Assembly: GCA_002189035.1 (NCBI GenBank)
Contig: NEEC01000016.1
Coordinates: 496,001-560,000 of the forward strand
DNA from: Utricularia gibba
Lineage: Eukaryota > Streptophyta > Magnoliopsida > Lamiales > Lentibulariaceae
Direction: 5' to 3'
Length of the DNA stretch: 64,000 nt
Part shown: in pieces, positions 62,908-64,000 of the stretch
Position numbering within the stretch: the stretch's first letter is position 1
How the letters are laid out: each line of letters opens with the position of its first letter
Notes under the pieces: model-generated
The model's database searches: none
Told to the model about the DNA's origin: nothing
What the model saw: only the letters and a program-made list of their open reading frames with translations
Made by a program: the position numbers and the translations under genes

Positions 62908-63925
62908 GGAGAAAGAGCCTCCACCGGCGCCTTCCCCCTCCACAAGCACCGCAGTCAGCAAATATGACCAGATTCCTCAATCCAAATCACCGATCTGAAA
63001 AAAAAAAGGCTCAGAAAAAGCTTAAAGCAGGTTCGCCGGAGCAGGGATTCATCACGACTGCGTGAACCAAACGATAATCGGATCCTGATTTTCCGATCAA
63101 AGCAAGATTAAGCGAGACAATGACAAAAAATGTCAGAAATTGTTCAATGAATTATTCTATTCCTTACCTTTTTCCTCCGTTGACCAATTTGGACGTGGCG
63201 TTTGGCCCAGGTCTTACACCCAAATCCAACACTCTTACACCCAATTATTAAAATATTTTAATTTATTCGATATTAAATAGTATTTTATTAAAAAATATTA
63301 TTTAAGAAAAATATTTATCAATTAAAAATGTTATAATTATGCATATAACATCTCTAACAATAATTTTTTTTGAAATAGAAAGTATAATATGATATTTTAC
63401 TATTATAAAAGTAATTAAATTCACTTAATATATAATTTACATTTCATCATTAATAAAGCATTAAATAAAATTAATTAGGTATTTAATTGATGGTATAAAA
63501 TTGTTTAGTAGAATTTATTTAAGCTGTTTGGTATTAGATATTATTTATATTAATTTTAAAAAGGAGTATGTTTTATAGATAATTTATTTAATGGAGGTTT
63601 ATTTATCATTTATTTTATTGAAAAAATATAATTAACACAAAAAATATAATATTTAATAATTGAATTTATGGGCCTATGGCGTTCAAGAAAGATGGGCATT
63701 GCGGATTTGGATCCGGGCCAGGCCCGGTTTTCAGACGGGGCGGGCCTGAGCTTTGCCGTCTGTATTTGGACTTTGGAACAGAGTGCATAGTACGTCGTGC
63801 ATTTTCATACAATTTGCAGAGACGACGCAATATAGTTTGCCACGTCATCTCCTAACCTGAGAAAGTGACGACGAGCGTGAGGGCAGATTAGCGCGAGTTG
63901 TTTTTGTTCATGATTTTTGATCGGA
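62908..63925. other. MED26b promoter, AT-rich spacer, next-gene promoter
   Basis: 62908-63230 is the MED26b leader and promoter. 63240-63660 is very AT-rich. 63670-63925 is GC-balanced upstream sequence of the gene that starts at 63926. No other gene is seen. Confidence 0.5.
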
Positions 63926-64000
63926 ATGTCACGATCTACCGTCAAGGAGACGGCTTCGCGGCAGTATGCAGCGGGAGCTTTGTTCGCGCTTGCCCTGAAC
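63926..64000 (+). CDS. Start of an unidentified gene, cut by the window end
   Basis: An ATG opens a frame of 25 codons to the last base of the window, beginning MSRSTVKETASRQYAAG and continuing with an Ala/Leu-rich segment. Codon composition and the GC-balanced upstream region look coding. Too little is present to assign a family. Confidence 0.5.
   Translation, partial: MSRSTVKETASRQYAAGALFALALN

Overview
This is a plant nuclear contig, most likely from a eudicot. The evidence is many short GT-AG introns, long AT-rich intergenic stretches, and plant-only families: class III peroxidases, RIN4/NOI, EPFL, MIZ1/DUF617, EC1, subgroup-6 R2R3-MYB and AP2/ERF. The species cannot be told from the sequence. 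No CRISPR array, bacterial operon or confident RNA gene was seen. All exon models were read by eye from splice sites, frame and family conservation.

1-13.5 kb: a PHAX-domain gene (-) lies head-to-head with a SAM-domain gene (+). A RIN4-like gene with an internally duplicated exon, intronless CDC45, and a single-AP2 transcription factor (-) follow. 14-25 kb: an intronless organellar SUV3-type RNA helicase (-), a chloroplast DnaJ20-like J-protein (+), a membrane RING-CH E3 ligase (+), a RING-H2 pseudogene (-), and the chloroplast CBBY-type phosphatase (-). 26-38 kb: an EPFL secreted peptide (-), a second RING-CH gene (+), organellar oligopeptidase (M3, -) with a one-base frameshift in its penultimate exon, and mitochondrial serine hydroxymethyltransferase (-).

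40-47 kb: two anthocyanin-type (subgroup 6) R2R3-MYB genes flank a MIZU-KUSSEI1-like gene. One MYB uses a GC-AG intron. A small TIR element lies between.

47.7-63 kb is the most unusual part. Four class III peroxidase genes stand as two head-to-head pairs (A-,B+ and C-,D+). Sequences downstream of the genes pair A with C and B with D, as expected of a tandem duplication of a divergent pair. Promoters and gene bodies pair A with D and B with C, so the inside of one pair appears inverted. A and D sit in 2.25-kb inverted arms in which one indel was the only difference found. The junction between the two units carries broken pieces of two unrelated genes, MED26b and an X8/callose-binding gene, plus an LTR-like segment. 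An intact EC1-type egg-cell peptide gene and the intact MED26b gene follow on the right. The window ends in the first codons of an unidentified gene.

Functionally the window mixes housekeeping genes (replication, organellar RNA, one-carbon metabolism, peptide turnover, Calvin-cycle repair, Mediator) with fast-evolving ones (peroxidases, MYBs, RIN4-like).
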